This document shows positions 1 through 8,784 of a stretch of DNA of 64,000 nt, piece after piece. The notes under the pieces are model-generated. The model did no database searches. It was not told where the DNA came from and saw only the letters and a program-made list of their open reading frames with translations. How positions within the stretch are numbered: the stretch's first letter is position 1; each line of letters opens with the position of its first letter. The DNA comes from Streptomyces mutomycini. GTDB taxonomy: Bacteria; Actinomycetota; Actinomycetes; Streptomycetales; Streptomycetaceae. The translations under genes and the position numbers were made by a program. The stretch is taken from positions 29,582 through 93,581 of the forward strand of contig NZ_MAPV01000082.1 in assembly GCF_001700505.1 (NCBI RefSeq), read 5' to 3'.

Positions 1-176
1 AAGCGGACGTCGCCGGCGTCGACGAGGACCTCACCCACCAGCGGAAGCCTCTGCTTCATCGATACGCAGACACCCTCGGGCGATCCGTTCTCGATCCCGG
101 CCAGGAGCGCCGCGTGCCCAGATCGCTTCCAGTGGGTCCGGCCCTCTGGGCTCAACTCGCCTGCTGAATAGGACAT
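1..176 (-). CDS. 5' part of an unrecognised gene, cut by the window edge
   Basis: An open frame runs from an ATG at 176 off the left edge, giving 58 residues with no stop. It begins MSYSAGELSPEGRTHWKRSG. An AGAGGAG ribosome-binding site lies about 8 bases upstream, and third positions are mostly G or C with somewhat more A/T than neighbouring genes, so the frame looks coding. I do not recognise the family; only the N-terminus is visible. The 116 bases upstream of it are unusually AT-rich for this genome and probably hold its promoter. Confidence 0.55.
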   Translation of the reverse strand, partial: MSYSAGELSPEGRTHWKRSGHAALLAGIENGSPEGVCVSMKQRLPLVGEVLVDAGDVR

Positions 177-292
177 TTGCCGGCTCCTCTCGCCCTTGAG
201 AGTCAAAGTTACAAATACTATTGACTTGTTTCACGAGGTGCGTCAACACTGCTGACACAGATTCGAAGAAGGGGGTCCGCACGGGCACGGAC

Positions 293-555
293 ATGAGCGC
301 GACAGCCGAGGCCGCCCGCTACGCCCTGCTCGTCACCGTCGGCACCCTGCCCCCGGTGCTGCGTGAGCGCCTCGGCCTGGACCGGAGCCTCGGGCGGAAC
401 GCGCCCTGCGCCGCTTCGTCCGGCAGATGCGGGTGCTCGTGACGCTGGTCCCCCCGCCCCTGCGGGTCGCCGGCGCCCTCGCGATCGCATACTGGAACAG
501 ACACGGGCCGGGCACCGATCCCCGCACCCGCCGACCCCTGGGAGCACCCGCATGA
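293..555 (+). pseudogene. Decayed C-terminal fragment of a DUF2236 (MpaB-type) oxygenase gene
   Basis: From the ATG at 293 the frame reads LLVTVGTLPPVLRERLGLDR, which matches the C-terminal region of the intact DUF2236 protein encoded immediately downstream (ITVGLMPPDARQAIGLDW). At about 388 one base appears to be missing. Shifting frame restores the family pattern (PRAERALRRFVRQMRVLVTL...) down to a TGA at 553-555. The N-terminal two thirds of the family are absent. The stop overlaps the ATG of the next gene (ATGA), as if two paralogous genes had once been coupled. It is either a relic of a tandem duplication or a gene broken by an assembly error plus a truncation; the missing N-terminus favours a relic. 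Confidence 0.6.
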
Positions 556-1427
556 CCGGCGCAGCAGAACCCGCACCGCCCCCGCCCGGCGGCGTGCTGT
601 GGAGCCTCGCCGGGGACGTCCGCGGACTGCTGATGCTGCCCGCCGCCCTCACTCTCCAGGTCGCCCACCCGGCCGTCGGTGCCGGTGTCGACGATCACTC
701 GGTCTTCCGCACCGACCCCTGGGGGCGCGGCGAGCGGTCCCTGAGATCGCTCCAGCTGTGGGTGTACGGGGGAGAGGCCGCGGCGGAGGAGGGGCGCAGG
801 CTCAGGAGGCTGCACCGGACGATCCAGGGAACCGACACCCGCGGCCGCCGGTACCACGCGCTGACGCCCGCGAACTACGCGTGGGTGCATGCCACCGGGT
901 TCCCGGTCTACCAGCACGCGGCTCGCTATCTGGTCCGCCCGCTCACCGGCGCGCAGGAACGTGCCCTGTACGGGGAATGGCTCCAGGTCGGACGAATTCT
1001 GGGCATCCACGACCGGGACATGCCGCAGACGATCGAGGAGTTCTGGCCGTACTACCGGAAGATGCTGGCCGAGGAGGTGGAGGCCACCGTCGTCGTGAGG
1101 GAGCTGGTCGCCGCGGACGCCCCCGTACCACCGCCCGACCGCGGGCCCCTCTGGCTGCGGCTGTGCCTGAAGGCGCTCTGGCCGGCGCTTCTCCCGCCGC
1201 TGGCCCGTTTCCGCAGCTTCATCACCGTCGGACTGATGCCGCCGGACGCCCGGCAGGCCATCGGGCTCGACTGGACCCCGCGGCAGGAGCGCCGACTGCG
1301 GCGCTTCGGCGCTGTGGTGCGGCGCATCGTGCCCCTGCTCCCGGAACGGCTGCGCTACCTGCCGCTCGCCCGGTCGGCGCGGGCCGAGTGGCGCGCCGGC
1401 CTGCGACGGCCGGCCGGGGTGGGGTGA
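552..1427 (+). CDS. DUF2236 / MpaB-family oxygenase-like protein
   Basis: A 291-residue protein of the DUF2236 (oxygenase MpaB) family; related proteins bind haem b and act as latex-clearing-type oxygenases or uncharacterised oxidoreductases. Family-conserved histidines are visible in the QVAHPAVGAG segment (near residue 39), in the LHRTIQGTD segment (near 88) and in WVHATG (near 113). The ATG at 552 was chosen because it follows the proline-rich junction and overlaps the stop of the upstream relic; the frame stays open further upstream, but that part is shadow. No signal peptide is seen. The substrate cannot be inferred. The next gene is convergent, about 75 bases away. Confidence 0.75.
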   Translation: MTGAAEPAPPPPGGVLWSLAGDVRGLLMLPAALTLQVAHPAVGAGVDDHSVFRTDPWGRGERSLRSLQLWVYGGEAAAEEGRRLRRLHRTIQGTDTRGRRYHALTPANYAWVHATGFPVYQHAARYLVRPLTGAQERALYGEWLQVGRILGIHDRDMPQTIEEFWPYYRKMLAEEVEATVVVRELVAADAPVPPPDRGPLWLRLCLKALWPALLPPLARFRSFITVGLMPPDARQAIGLDWTPRQERRLRRFGAVVRRIVPLLPERLRYLPLARSARAEWRAGLRRPAGVG

Positions 1428-1502
1428 CCGGACCCGGCCGACGGACCGTCCGGCAGTCCCCCCGGGCCGGGCCCGACCGCCACCCGCCGTCGCGGGGGGA
1501 CC

Positions 1503-2567
1503 TCAGGCCGAGGCCCGGCGGACCAGCTCGGTCGGGGTGATCACGGACTCTGGCCATGCGCCCGTGCCGCTGTTCAGGCGCTCCATCAGCAGCCGCACCA
1601 TCAGCCGCCCCATACCCTCGACATCCTGACGGACCGTCGTCAGCGGCGGCACGGCGGCCTCCGCCACCGAGGTCATGTCGTCGAATCCGACCACCGCGAC
1701 GTCCTCCGGCACCCGGACGCCCCTCTCGCGCAGCACCCTCAGGGCACCCGACGCCATCAGGTCGTTGGACACGAAGACGGCGTCGAGGTCCGGATGGGTG
1801 TCCAGTAGATCCGCCATGGCCCGGGCCCCGCCCTCCGCGGTGAAGTCGCCGTCCGCGACGAGACCCCCTCCCGCGTCCGGGAGTACGTCGTGATACCCGT
1901 CCATCCGGTCGAGGGCCGATGTCTGGTCACGGGGCCCCGCGATGTGCGCGATGCGGCGCCGGCCGAGCGAGACCAGATGGCGTACCGCCTCACGGGCTCC
2001 GCCCCGGTTGTCGCAGTCGACGTACGGGACCTGTGGGGCTTCCCCGCCCGCCGGGTGTTCGGGGCGGCCGCCGTAGACCGTCGGGACCCGGAACCGTCGG
2101 ATGATCGCGGGCAGTCCGTCGTCGGTGTGCAGCGAGAAGGCCAGTACCCCGTCCACGTGGCCGCCGGCCAGATAACGGGTGACCCGCTCGAAGTCGCCGC
2201 TGCCCTCCACGAGGAGCAGGACCAGTTGCGCGTCGTGGGCGTTGAGTTCGCGGCTGATCCCGCGGATCTGGCGGGAGAAGAACGGGTCGGAGAAGACCCG
2301 GAACTCGGGCTCGTCGATGATCACGGCGACCGCGCCGTTGCGCCGGGTGACCAGCGTCCGTGCCGCGTGGTTCGGGACGTAGCCGAGCTCCTCGACCGCT
2401 TGGCGCACCTGGTCCACCAGGGGCTGCCTTACGCCCGCGCCGCCGTTGACGACGCGGGACGCCGTCGCCCTGGACACCCCGGCGAGAGCCGCGACAGCCT
2501 CCAGGGTGGGCCGGACGTCACGCTGCGGGTCGGGGGTCGGGTCGGGCAAGAGTCGCTCCTCGTACAC
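1503..2567 (-). CDS. LacI-family transcriptional regulator
   Basis: 354 residues. A LacI helix-turn-helix lies at about residues 21-42 (LEAVAALAGVSRATASRVVN), followed by the hinge (GYVPNHAARTL) and a periplasmic-binding-protein-like sensor domain with typical segments such as DAVFVSNDLMASGALR and VAVVGFDDM. The GTG start at 2565-2567 has GGGA upstream. It is transcribed divergently from the BCCT transporter gene, and the 224-base gap holds two inverted repeats that could be its operators. The effector is unknown; LacI members usually sense sugars, whereas the divergent neighbour is an osmolyte transporter, so the target may lie elsewhere. Confidence 0.9.
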   Translation of the reverse strand: MYEERLLPDPTPDPQRDVRPTLEAVAALAGVSRATASRVVNGGAGVRQPLVDQVRQAVEELGYVPNHAARTLVTRRNGAVAVIIDEPEFRVFSDPFFSRQIRGISRELNAHDAQLVLLLVEGSGDFERVTRYLAGGHVDGVLAFSLHTDDGLPAIIRRFRVPTVYGGRPEHPAGGEAPQVPYVDCDNRGGAREAVRHLVSLGRRRIAHIAGPRDQTSALDRMDGYHDVLPDAGGGLVADGDFTAEGGARAMADLLDTHPDLDAVFVSNDLMASGALRVLRERGVRVPEDVAVVGFDDMTSVAEAAVPPLTTVRQDVEGMGRLMVRLLMERLNSGTGAWPESVITPTELVRRASA

Positions 2568-2696
2568 GCGCGTCCCGGCTGGGAACGGCTGGAACTGGCG
2601 GGTTCGGCACGAACGCCGTCAGCCTAACCGTCCGGTCCGGGCATCCGGGCAGGTGATCGCACCGTGAGCGTGGTTACATATCGGGACACAAATGGT

Positions 2697-2713
2697 CAAG
2701 CCGGAACGGCTTG
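2697..2713. promoter_or_regulatory. Inverted repeat between lacI-like and BCCT genes
   Basis: CAAGCCG-GAA-CGGCTTG, a perfect 7+7 inverted repeat with a 3-base centre, in the divergent intergenic region. It is a candidate operator for the LacI-family regulator or a short hairpin; no experimental basis. Confidence 0.35.
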
Positions 2714-2758
2714 TTGGTCCCGCGTGATGGACACCGCGTGTGGTACTGCCTACGGAGA

Positions 2759-2770
2759 GCGAAATTTCGC
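2759..2770. promoter_or_regulatory. 12-bp palindrome ahead of the BCCT gene
   Basis: GCGAAATTTCGC is a perfect palindrome ending 21 bases before the transporter start at 2792. Even-length centred palindromes of this kind are typical LacI-family operators, so autoregulation and control of the transporter are plausible. Confidence 0.4.
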
Positions 2771-2791
2771 ACTGCGTGAAAGGTGCCATTT

Positions 2792-4531
2792 GTGTCACAC
2801 GACGAGCAGGATTCGGGCGGGCGGGGGGACTATCTCCCGGTCACGGCCGATCTACCCGCCGATCCGCATCACGGCCGGCGGCCCACGACCGACCGGGTGG
2901 TCTTCGGTGTCACGGCGGTGCTGACCGTCGCCTTCGTTGTCTGGGGTTCCACGGCCACCGACTCGCTGGAGGACGTCTCCAGCAGGCTGCTCAACGGTCT
3001 CATCCACAACGGTGGCTGGGCCTTCATGCTGGCGGCCTCGGGTTTCGTGGTCTTCGCCCTCTGGCTCGCGATCAGCCGCTACGGGAAGATCGCGCTGGGG
3101 CAGGAGGGAGAGGAGCCCGAATTCCGTACGGTCTCCTGGGTCGCGATGATGTTCAGTGCGGGTATGGGCATCGGCCTGATGTTCTACGGAGTGAGCGAGC
3201 CGCTGGCCCACTTCATCGATCCGCCGCCGGGGACCCGCCCCGAGGACGCCGCCGAGGCGATGCAGACGGCGATGGCGACCACCCTCTTCCACTGGACACT
3301 GCACCCCTGGGCGATCTACGCGGTCGTCGGGCTCGCCATCGCCTACAGCGCCTACCGCCGGCACAGGAGGCAGACGATCAGCTCGGTCTTCGTGCCTCTC
3401 ATCGGTGAGAAGCGCGCCCACGGGCCCATCGGCCGGGTCATCGACATCCTCGCCATCTTCGCGACCCTCTTCGGCTCCGCGGCCTCGCTCGGCCTCGGTG
3501 CGCTCCAGATCGGCAGCGGCTTCCAGGAACTCGACTGGATGGAGAAGACCGGAACGGGCCTGCTGGTCGGGATCATCGCCGTGCTCACGATCGCCTTCGT
3601 CGCCTCCGCCGTGTCCGGCGTGGAGAAGGGCATCCAGTGGCTGTCCAACATCAACATGGTGCTCGCCCTGATCCTGGTGGTCTTCGTCTTCATCGCCGGG
3701 CCCACGATCATCGTGCTCGACCTGCTGCCCACGTCCATCGGCGCCTACTTCGCCGACCTCGCCCAGCTCGCCGGGCGCACCGAGGCCACCGGAAAGGGAG
3801 AGGTCGCCGACTGGCTCGCCAGCTGGACGGTCTTCTACTGGGCGTGGTGGATCTCCTGGACGCCCTTCGTCGGCATGTTCATCGCCAGGATCAGCCGGGG
3901 CCGCACGATCCGTCAGTTCGTCGGCGGCGTGATCCTGGTGCCCAGCACGGTCAGTCTGGTCTGGTTCGCGGTCTTCGGCGGCTCGGCGATCCGGCTGCAG
4001 GACGCGGGACAGCTCAAGGGTGTCGGCGACACCCCGGAGGCACAGCTCTTCGGTGTCCTTCAGCAGTTCCCGGTCGCGACCCTCATGAGCATCCTGGTGA
4101 TGGTCCTGGTCGGAATCTTCTTCGTCTCGGGTGCCGACGCCGCATCGATCGTGATGGGCACGCTCTCCCAGAAGGGCGTCCTCGAACCCGCCAAGTGGGT
4201 CGTGATCTTCTGGGGCGTCGTCACCGGCGCCGTGGCCGCGGTGATGCTGCTCATCGGTGACGGCCAGGGCGACGCGCTCGCCGGACTGCAGAACCTGACC
4301 ATTCTCGTGGCCGCACCCTTCACCATCGTCATGATCGGCATGTGCGTCTCCCTGATGAGGGACCTGCGGCACGACCCGATGATCGTCCGCAGGGAGTTCG
4401 GCGTGGAGGCCGTGGAAACCGCGGTCATCCAGGGACACGCCAAGTACGACGGGGACTTCGAGATCCGGATCGGTCCCGGACCCGCGGAGGTCACGGCCGA
4501 CGAACGTCACAAGGGCGAACCCCCGGCCTGA
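2792..4531 (+). CDS. BCCT-family (betaine/carnitine/choline) transporter
   Basis: 579 residues with about twelve hydrophobic segments. The family signature is present in the tryptophan-rich stretch WTVFYWAWWISWTPFVGMFI followed by ARISRGRTIRQF, and GMGIGLMFYGVSEPL is the conserved substrate/sodium-site loop. Such permeases import glycine betaine, choline or related quaternary amines with sodium or protons for osmoprotection. I chose the GTG at 2792 because AAAGG lies 8 bases upstream; a GTG at 2783 is possible. The gene is monocistronic and convergent with the D-amino-acid oxidase gene 15 bases away. The charged N-terminus and C-terminal tail may sense osmolality. Confidence 0.9.
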   Translation: MSHDEQDSGGRGDYLPVTADLPADPHHGRRPTTDRVVFGVTAVLTVAFVVWGSTATDSLEDVSSRLLNGLIHNGGWAFMLAASGFVVFALWLAISRYGKIALGQEGEEPEFRTVSWVAMMFSAGMGIGLMFYGVSEPLAHFIDPPPGTRPEDAAEAMQTAMATTLFHWTLHPWAIYAVVGLAIAYSAYRRHRRQTISSVFVPLIGEKRAHGPIGRVIDILAIFATLFGSAASLGLGALQIGSGFQELDWMEKTGTGLLVGIIAVLTIAFVASAVSGVEKGIQWLSNINMVLALILVVFVFIAGPTIIVLDLLPTSIGAYFADLAQLAGRTEATGKGEVADWLASWTVFYWAWWISWTPFVGMFIARISRGRTIRQFVGGVILVPSTVSLVWFAVFGGSAIRLQDAGQLKGVGDTPEAQLFGVLQQFPVATLMSILVMVLVGIFFVSGADAASIVMGTLSQKGVLEPAKWVVIFWGVVTGAVAAVMLLIGDGQGDALAGLQNLTILVAAPFTIVMIGMCVSLMRDLRHDPMIVRREFGVEAVETAVIQGHAKYDGDFEIRIGPGPAEVTADERHKGEPPA

Positions 4532-4546
4532 CCCCGGTGCTGCGGC

Positions 4547-5470
4547 TCAGCCCACCAGCTGGGCCGCAGCACGCGCACAGCCCCGGGCCACCGTCACCCC
4601 GGCGCCTCCGTGCCCGTAGTTGTGCACCAGCAGACCGCCGCCCGGCAGCTCCTCCGCCTCGATGCGCACTCCTGCGTCCCTGGCCGGCCGGAGCCCCACG
4701 CGGTGGCCGATGACACGGGCCCCCGCGATCTCCGGCCGCACCCGTGCGCAACGCTCCACGATCTCCCGCGCCGTACGGGCATCGGGCTCCGTACGCGGAT
4801 CATCCACCTCCGCCGTTCCGCCCAGTACCAGTCCGCCCGGCTGGGGGAAGAAATACGTCGTGGCGCTCGACGCCGGATCCGCCCGGGTGAACCACTCGTC
4901 GATGCCGGGGTTCTCCACCACCACCAACTGGCCCCGTACCGGCCGCACACCGGGATCCGGGACCAGCTCGCGGGCGCCGAGCCCGGTGCAGTTGACCACC
5001 ACCCGTGCCTCGGCCGCCGCCTCCGCGAAGCCGCGCACCGTACGTAGTTCGACCACACCACCCGCAGCGGACAGCCGGCCCTCCAGCCAGCGCAGATGGG
5101 CCGGCATGTCGATCAGCGGAAGGGTCACCCGCATCCCCTCCGCCACCTCGGACACCTGACGCAGGCCGCGGGCCCACGGCCCCAGCGCGGCCGGCCGCCG
5201 GCCCCCGTGCACCCCGGCGACCATGCGCACACCTGTCTCCGAGGGGTCGGCGGCCAGCTCCTCGTACACCCGGAGGGTCTCGAGGGACCACGCGCCCACC
5301 AGCGCCTCGGGCTCGATCCGGTACGGCCACCACAGCGCGCCCGCCACGGCGGAGGTCGTCGCCGCAGCCGGGTCCCGGGACCAGACCCGCACCCGCAGGC
5401 CGCGCTCCGCCAGCACCAGCGCCGTGGTCAGCCCGCTGATCCCGCCACCCACCACGATCACGTCCGCCAC
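4547..5470 (-). CDS. FAD-dependent D-amino-acid oxidase
   Basis: 307 residues with an N-terminal FAD-binding Rossmann motif (VIVVGGGISGLTTALVLAERG). The family hallmarks are GALWWPYRIEP, the RPVRGQLVVVENPG segment and the C-terminal HNYGHGGAGVTVARG signature. The enzyme oxidatively deaminates D-amino acids to 2-oxo acids, ammonia and hydrogen peroxide. The GTG at 5470 was chosen because an AGAGGTG site lies upstream and the protein then begins VADVIVVGGG; longer starts add non-homologous sequence. It may recycle D-amino acids from wall turnover. Confidence 0.85.
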   Translation of the reverse strand: MADVIVVGGGISGLTTALVLAERGLRVRVWSRDPAAATTSAVAGALWWPYRIEPEALVGAWSLETLRVYEELAADPSETGVRMVAGVHGGRRPAALGPWARGLRQVSEVAEGMRVTLPLIDMPAHLRWLEGRLSAAGGVVELRTVRGFAEAAAEARVVVNCTGLGARELVPDPGVRPVRGQLVVVENPGIDEWFTRADPASSATTYFFPQPGGLVLGGTAEVDDPRTEPDARTAREIVERCARVRPEIAGARVIGHRVGLRPARDAGVRIEAEELPGGGLLVHNYGHGGAGVTVARGCARAAAQLVG

Positions 5471-5586
5471 CGTGCTCACCTCTGTGTCCACGCCGCCCCG
5501 CGCCTGCCGAGGGCCGGAGTGGCCATGGTCGCACCGGGGTCCGGCGGACAGCACGACCGCTCCGGTTCGTTAGGATCGGCACCCTG

Positions 5587-7227
5587 ATGACTGCCACTCT
5601 CGTCGCCAAGGAACTCGCCGCCGGACACGGCGACCGCACACTCTTCGCAGGACTCGACCTCGTGGTCGCGCCCGGCGACGTGATCGGTCTCGTCGGAGCC
5701 AACGGCGCCGGCAAATCCTCGCTGCTCCGCCTGCTCGCCGGGCTGGACCGGCCGGAGGAGGGCGAGCTGAGGCTCTCCCCGCCTACCGCCACCGTCGGAC
5801 ACCTCCCGCAGGAGCCCGAGCGCCGCGCGGGTGAGTCCGTACGTGAATTCCTCGCCCGCCGCACCGGCGTGGCCGAGGCCCAGACCGCCATGGACACGGC
5901 GACCCAGGCCCTGGTCGACGGAGCGCCCGGCGCGGACGACGCGTACTCCGAGACACTGGAGCGCTGGCTGTCCCTCGGCGGCGCCGACCTGGACGAACGC
6001 GCCGAGGAGGTCGCCGCCGACCTCGGCCTGACCATCGGGCTCGATCTCCCCATGACGGCCCTCTCCGGCGGCCAGGCGGCGCGCGCCGGCCTGGCCTCAC
6101 TGCTGCTGTCGCGCTACGACGTCTTCCTGCTCGACGAGCCCACCAACGACCTGGACCTCGACGGCCTGGAGCGCCTGGAGCGCTTCGTCTCCGGGCTGCG
6201 CGCCGGCACCGTCGTCGTCAGCCACGACCGCGAGTTCCTGATGCGCACCGTCACCAAGGTCCTCGAGCTCGATCTCGCCCAGCAGGAGATCAACCTCTAC
6301 GGCGGCGGCTACGCCTCCTACCTCGAGGAGCGCGAACGTGCGCGTTCCCACGCCCGCGAGGAGTTCGAGGAGTACGCCGACAAGCGCTCCGCGCTCGAAG
6401 GCCGGGCCCAGATGCAGCGTGGCTGGATGGACAAGGGCGTCAAGAACGCCCGCCGCAAGGCCACCGACAACGACAAGATCGGCCGTAAGTTCCGAAGCGA
6501 GGCCAGCGAGAAGCAGGCCGCGAAGGCCAAGCAGACACAGCGCATGATCGAGCGCCTCGACGTCGTCGAGGAACCGCGCAAGGAGTGGGAGCTGCGGATG
6601 GAGATCGCCTCGGCGCCACGCTCCGGTTCCGTCGTCGCCACCCTCCGTGACGCCGCCGTGGTCCGCGGCGGCTTCTCCTTCGGTCCGGCCACCCTGCAGA
6701 TCGACTGGGCGGACCGGGTCGCCATCACCGGCGCCAACGGGGCCGGCAAGTCCACACTGCTGGCCGCCCTGCTCGGGAGGCTTCCGCTCGACGCGGGCCA
6801 CGCCACGCTCGGCTCGGGCGTCGTGGTGGGCGAGGTCGACCAGGCGCGCAAGCTGTTCCACGGCACGGAGAGCCTGCTGGACGCCTTCTGCGCCGCCGTC
6901 CCCGACACCGAGCCCGCCGAGGTGCGCACCCTGCTCGCCAAGTTCGGCCTGCGCGCCGCACATGTGCTGCGCCCCGCGACCACGCTCTCGCCGGGCGAAC
7001 GCACCCGGGCCGGCCTCGCCCTCCTCCAGGGGAGGGGCGTCAACCTGCTGGTCCTGGACGAGCCGACGAACCACCTGGACCTTCCGGCGATCGAACAGCT
7101 GGAGTCGGCGCTGGAGGCGTACACCGGGACCCTCCTGCTGGTCACGCACGACCGGCGGATGCTGGAGGCGGTCCGCACCACCCGCCGAATCGAGGTGTCC
7201 GGCGGCAGGGTCACCGAGCCCGCCTGA
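5587..7227 (+). CDS. ABC-F family ATP-binding protein
   Basis: 546 residues with two ATPase cassettes and no membrane segments. Walker A motifs are GANGAGKSS (near residue 37) and GANGAGKST (near 378). Signature motifs are LSGGQ and LSPGE, and Walker B motifs are LLDEPTNDLDLDGLERLERF and LVLDEPTNHLDL. A charged linker of about 80 residues between the cassettes corresponds to the ABC-F interdomain arm that reaches into the ribosomal E site. Members rescue stalled ribosomes or protect them from antibiotics. The ATG at 5587 follows a short leader. A strong terminator follows the gene. Confidence 0.9.
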   Translation: MTATLVAKELAAGHGDRTLFAGLDLVVAPGDVIGLVGANGAGKSSLLRLLAGLDRPEEGELRLSPPTATVGHLPQEPERRAGESVREFLARRTGVAEAQTAMDTATQALVDGAPGADDAYSETLERWLSLGGADLDERAEEVAADLGLTIGLDLPMTALSGGQAARAGLASLLLSRYDVFLLDEPTNDLDLDGLERLERFVSGLRAGTVVVSHDREFLMRTVTKVLELDLAQQEINLYGGGYASYLEERERARSHAREEFEEYADKRSALEGRAQMQRGWMDKGVKNARRKATDNDKIGRKFRSEASEKQAAKAKQTQRMIERLDVVEEPRKEWELRMEIASAPRSGSVVATLRDAAVVRGGFSFGPATLQIDWADRVAITGANGAGKSTLLAALLGRLPLDAGHATLGSGVVVGEVDQARKLFHGTESLLDAFCAAVPDTEPAEVRTLLAKFGLRAAHVLRPATTLSPGERTRAGLALLQGRGVNLLVLDEPTNHLDLPAIEQLESALEAYTGTLLLVTHDRRMLEAVRTTRRIEVSGGRVTEPA

Positions 7228-7234
7228 TCCGCGA

Positions 7235-7273
7235 GGAGCCCGTCCCCTCCCCACGGGGGAGGGGACGGGCTCC
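7235..7273. terminator. Perfect 18-bp hairpin, bidirectional terminator
   Basis: Arms 7235-7252 and 7256-7273 pair perfectly around a 3-base ACG loop. The hairpin sits between the convergent ABC-F and pectate lyase genes, 8 bases after the first stop and 17 bases before the second, so it can serve both. Confidence 0.85.
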
Positions 7274-7290
7274 GAAGGACGGGCCGTGAC

Positions 7291-8604
7291 TCAGTCGACG
7301 TAACTGATCTCGGACGAGGAGTAGATGCAGTTGGTGCCGTCCGCACCCGAGCCGATCTCGCTCGGCTCACCGCTCGTCGTGCCCTTGTACTTGGTGCAGA
7401 TCTTCATGTCACGGTCGCCGTCGTCGTAGATCGTGACGTCCGAGATCCGGGCCGTGTCACCGTAGTTGGTGTTGATCCCGACCAGGCTCGTGCCGGGGGC
7501 CGTCGCCCAGATGTTCTGCAGCTGGATGTGCCGGGCGTTCTGCGTGGAGCAGTTGCCGCAGGAGCGGACCAGCTTGCCGAAGTCGTCGACCTGGAAGTTC
7601 TTCACGACCAGGGTGCCGACGCCGTTGTGCTGGAACACCTTGTCCTCGGCCAGCTTCGCGCCGCCGCCGTCGATCGTGCGGACCGTCGAGGAGGAACCGC
7701 CGCGGAAGGTCGCCGCGTCCTCGCCCACGTCCTCCCACCAGACGTTCTTGATGGTGCAGGTGCCCGCGCAGTGCACCCCGTCGGCGGCCGGGGCGCCCAG
7801 GATGACGTTCTGCAGGGTGGCGCCGTCCGCCAGCTTGATCATCGGGGGCTGGTCCTCGTCCTGACCGCCACTGCCCAGGTCACCGCTGCCGAACAGGCGC
7901 TTCATGCCACCGTCGTAGGTCCCCGAGACCTCGATGGTCGATGAGACGGCCTGACTGCCGTTGGCGGTCGGCCACGACGGCCGGTCCGTGGGCGGATCGG
8001 TCGGGTCGGTCGGCGGATCGGTCGGGTCGGTGGGCGGGTCCGTGGGTACGGTTCCCGAGGCGGTGAAGGTCCAGCTCTTGCTGCTCACCGAGTCGCAGGA
8101 GTTCTGCTGGACCAGGGCCCCCGCCGCGGTCGAACTGTCCTTCACGTTGAGGCACTTGCCGCCATTGCTGTTGACGACGCGATAGGTGTTGCCGCTGACG
8201 GCGGTCAGCGTCCACACCTGGGTGGCCGCACCGCTGCAGTTCTGCTGCTCCACGGCCTTGCCGGCGCTGGTGGAGGCATCTCGCACTCCGGCGCACTTCG
8301 CGCTGTTCGCGGCGGCCAGGGTGTAGCCGCCGCCCGACGCGGTGAGCTTCCAGGTCTGGTCGGCGGCGCCGGTGCAGGAGCTCTGGGCGAGCTGGGTCCC
8401 CGCCGAGGTGCTGGAGCCCGGTACACCCAGACACAGACCGCTGCCGGCGTTCGCCAGCTTGTACGAGCCCGCAGCCGGGGCTGCCGAGGCGGATCCGGCC
8501 GCGAAGAGTGCCGTGAGGCCCGCGGCGAGCAGCGAGACCACGGCGACGACGGTGGCGGCCGCGCGGCCACTCCGTCTCCTGACGTGCTGATTCTCAGTGC
8601 GCAC
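7291..8604 (-). CDS. Secreted pectate lyase (PL3-like) with N-terminal ricin-type CBM13 domain
   Basis: 437 residues. An N-terminal signal peptide (twin arginine-rich stretch, then VVAVVSLLAAGLTALFAAGS and SASAAPA cleavage) directs export. Residues about 45-180 form a ricin B/CBM13 trefoil with three QxW-type repeats (ADQTWKL, ATQVWTL, SKSWTF). A proline-threonine linker (repeated PTDP) joins it to a C-terminal parallel beta-helix of the PL3 type (MIKLADGATLQNVILG, DGVHCAGTCTIKNVWWEDVG). The enzyme cleaves polygalacturonate by beta-elimination with calcium. An RBS (GAAAGGAATGACC) precedes the GTG at 8604. A LacI regulator gene lies upstream on the same strand. Confidence 0.9.
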   Translation of the reverse strand: MRTENQHVRRRSGRAAATVVAVVSLLAAGLTALFAAGSASAAPAAGSYKLANAGSGLCLGVPGSSTSAGTQLAQSSCTGAADQTWKLTASGGGYTLAAANSAKCAGVRDASTSAGKAVEQQNCSGAATQVWTLTAVSGNTYRVVNSNGGKCLNVKDSSTAAGALVQQNSCDSVSSKSWTFTASGTVPTDPPTDPTDPPTDPTDPPTDRPSWPTANGSQAVSSTIEVSGTYDGGMKRLFGSGDLGSGGQDEDQPPMIKLADGATLQNVILGAPAADGVHCAGTCTIKNVWWEDVGEDAATFRGGSSSTVRTIDGGGAKLAEDKVFQHNGVGTLVVKNFQVDDFGKLVRSCGNCSTQNARHIQLQNIWATAPGTSLVGINTNYGDTARISDVTIYDDGDRDMKICTKYKGTTSGEPSEIGSGADGTNCIYSSSEISYVD

Positions 8605-8697
8605 TGGTCATTCCTTTCACCGCCTGCGGCGTCCTCCGCAGGCACCTGTCAGTGGTTGGTGCGGTGATGAAGGCTGTTCCCGGCTCCGGAAACAAGA

Positions 8698-8767
8698 TTC
8701 CGTATGTTGAACCGAGTTCTGATATGCGAACAGCGGTGACGGTACGTCACCTGTTCGGAGCGGTCAA
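8698..8767 (-). promoter_or_regulatory. Pectate lyase promoter with tandem TTC-N8-GAA boxes
   Basis: On the minus strand, -35 TTGACC (8767-8762) and -10 TACCGT (8744-8739) are 17 bases apart. GGTGAC-N5-GTCACC (8735-8751) is an inverted repeat over the -10. Just downstream lie two 14-base boxes with TTC and GAA arms 8 bases apart, 8717-8730 and 8698-8711, spaced 19 bases start to start. Such boxes resemble IclR-family sites, though the adjacent regulator is LacI-type. The 5' leader would be about 130 bases. Confidence 0.6.
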
Positions 8768-8784
8768 GAAGGAGATGCGGACGA

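Noticed and set aside
2852..4510. 552-codon frame antisense to the BCCT transporter
   Set aside because: Asp/His/Gly-rich composition typical of the reverse of a membrane protein gene; no start signals.
7980..8050. Short tandem repeat that could suggest a CRISPR or microsatellite
   Set aside because: It encodes the PTDP linker of the pectate lyase; spacing is that of a protein linker, not of spacers.
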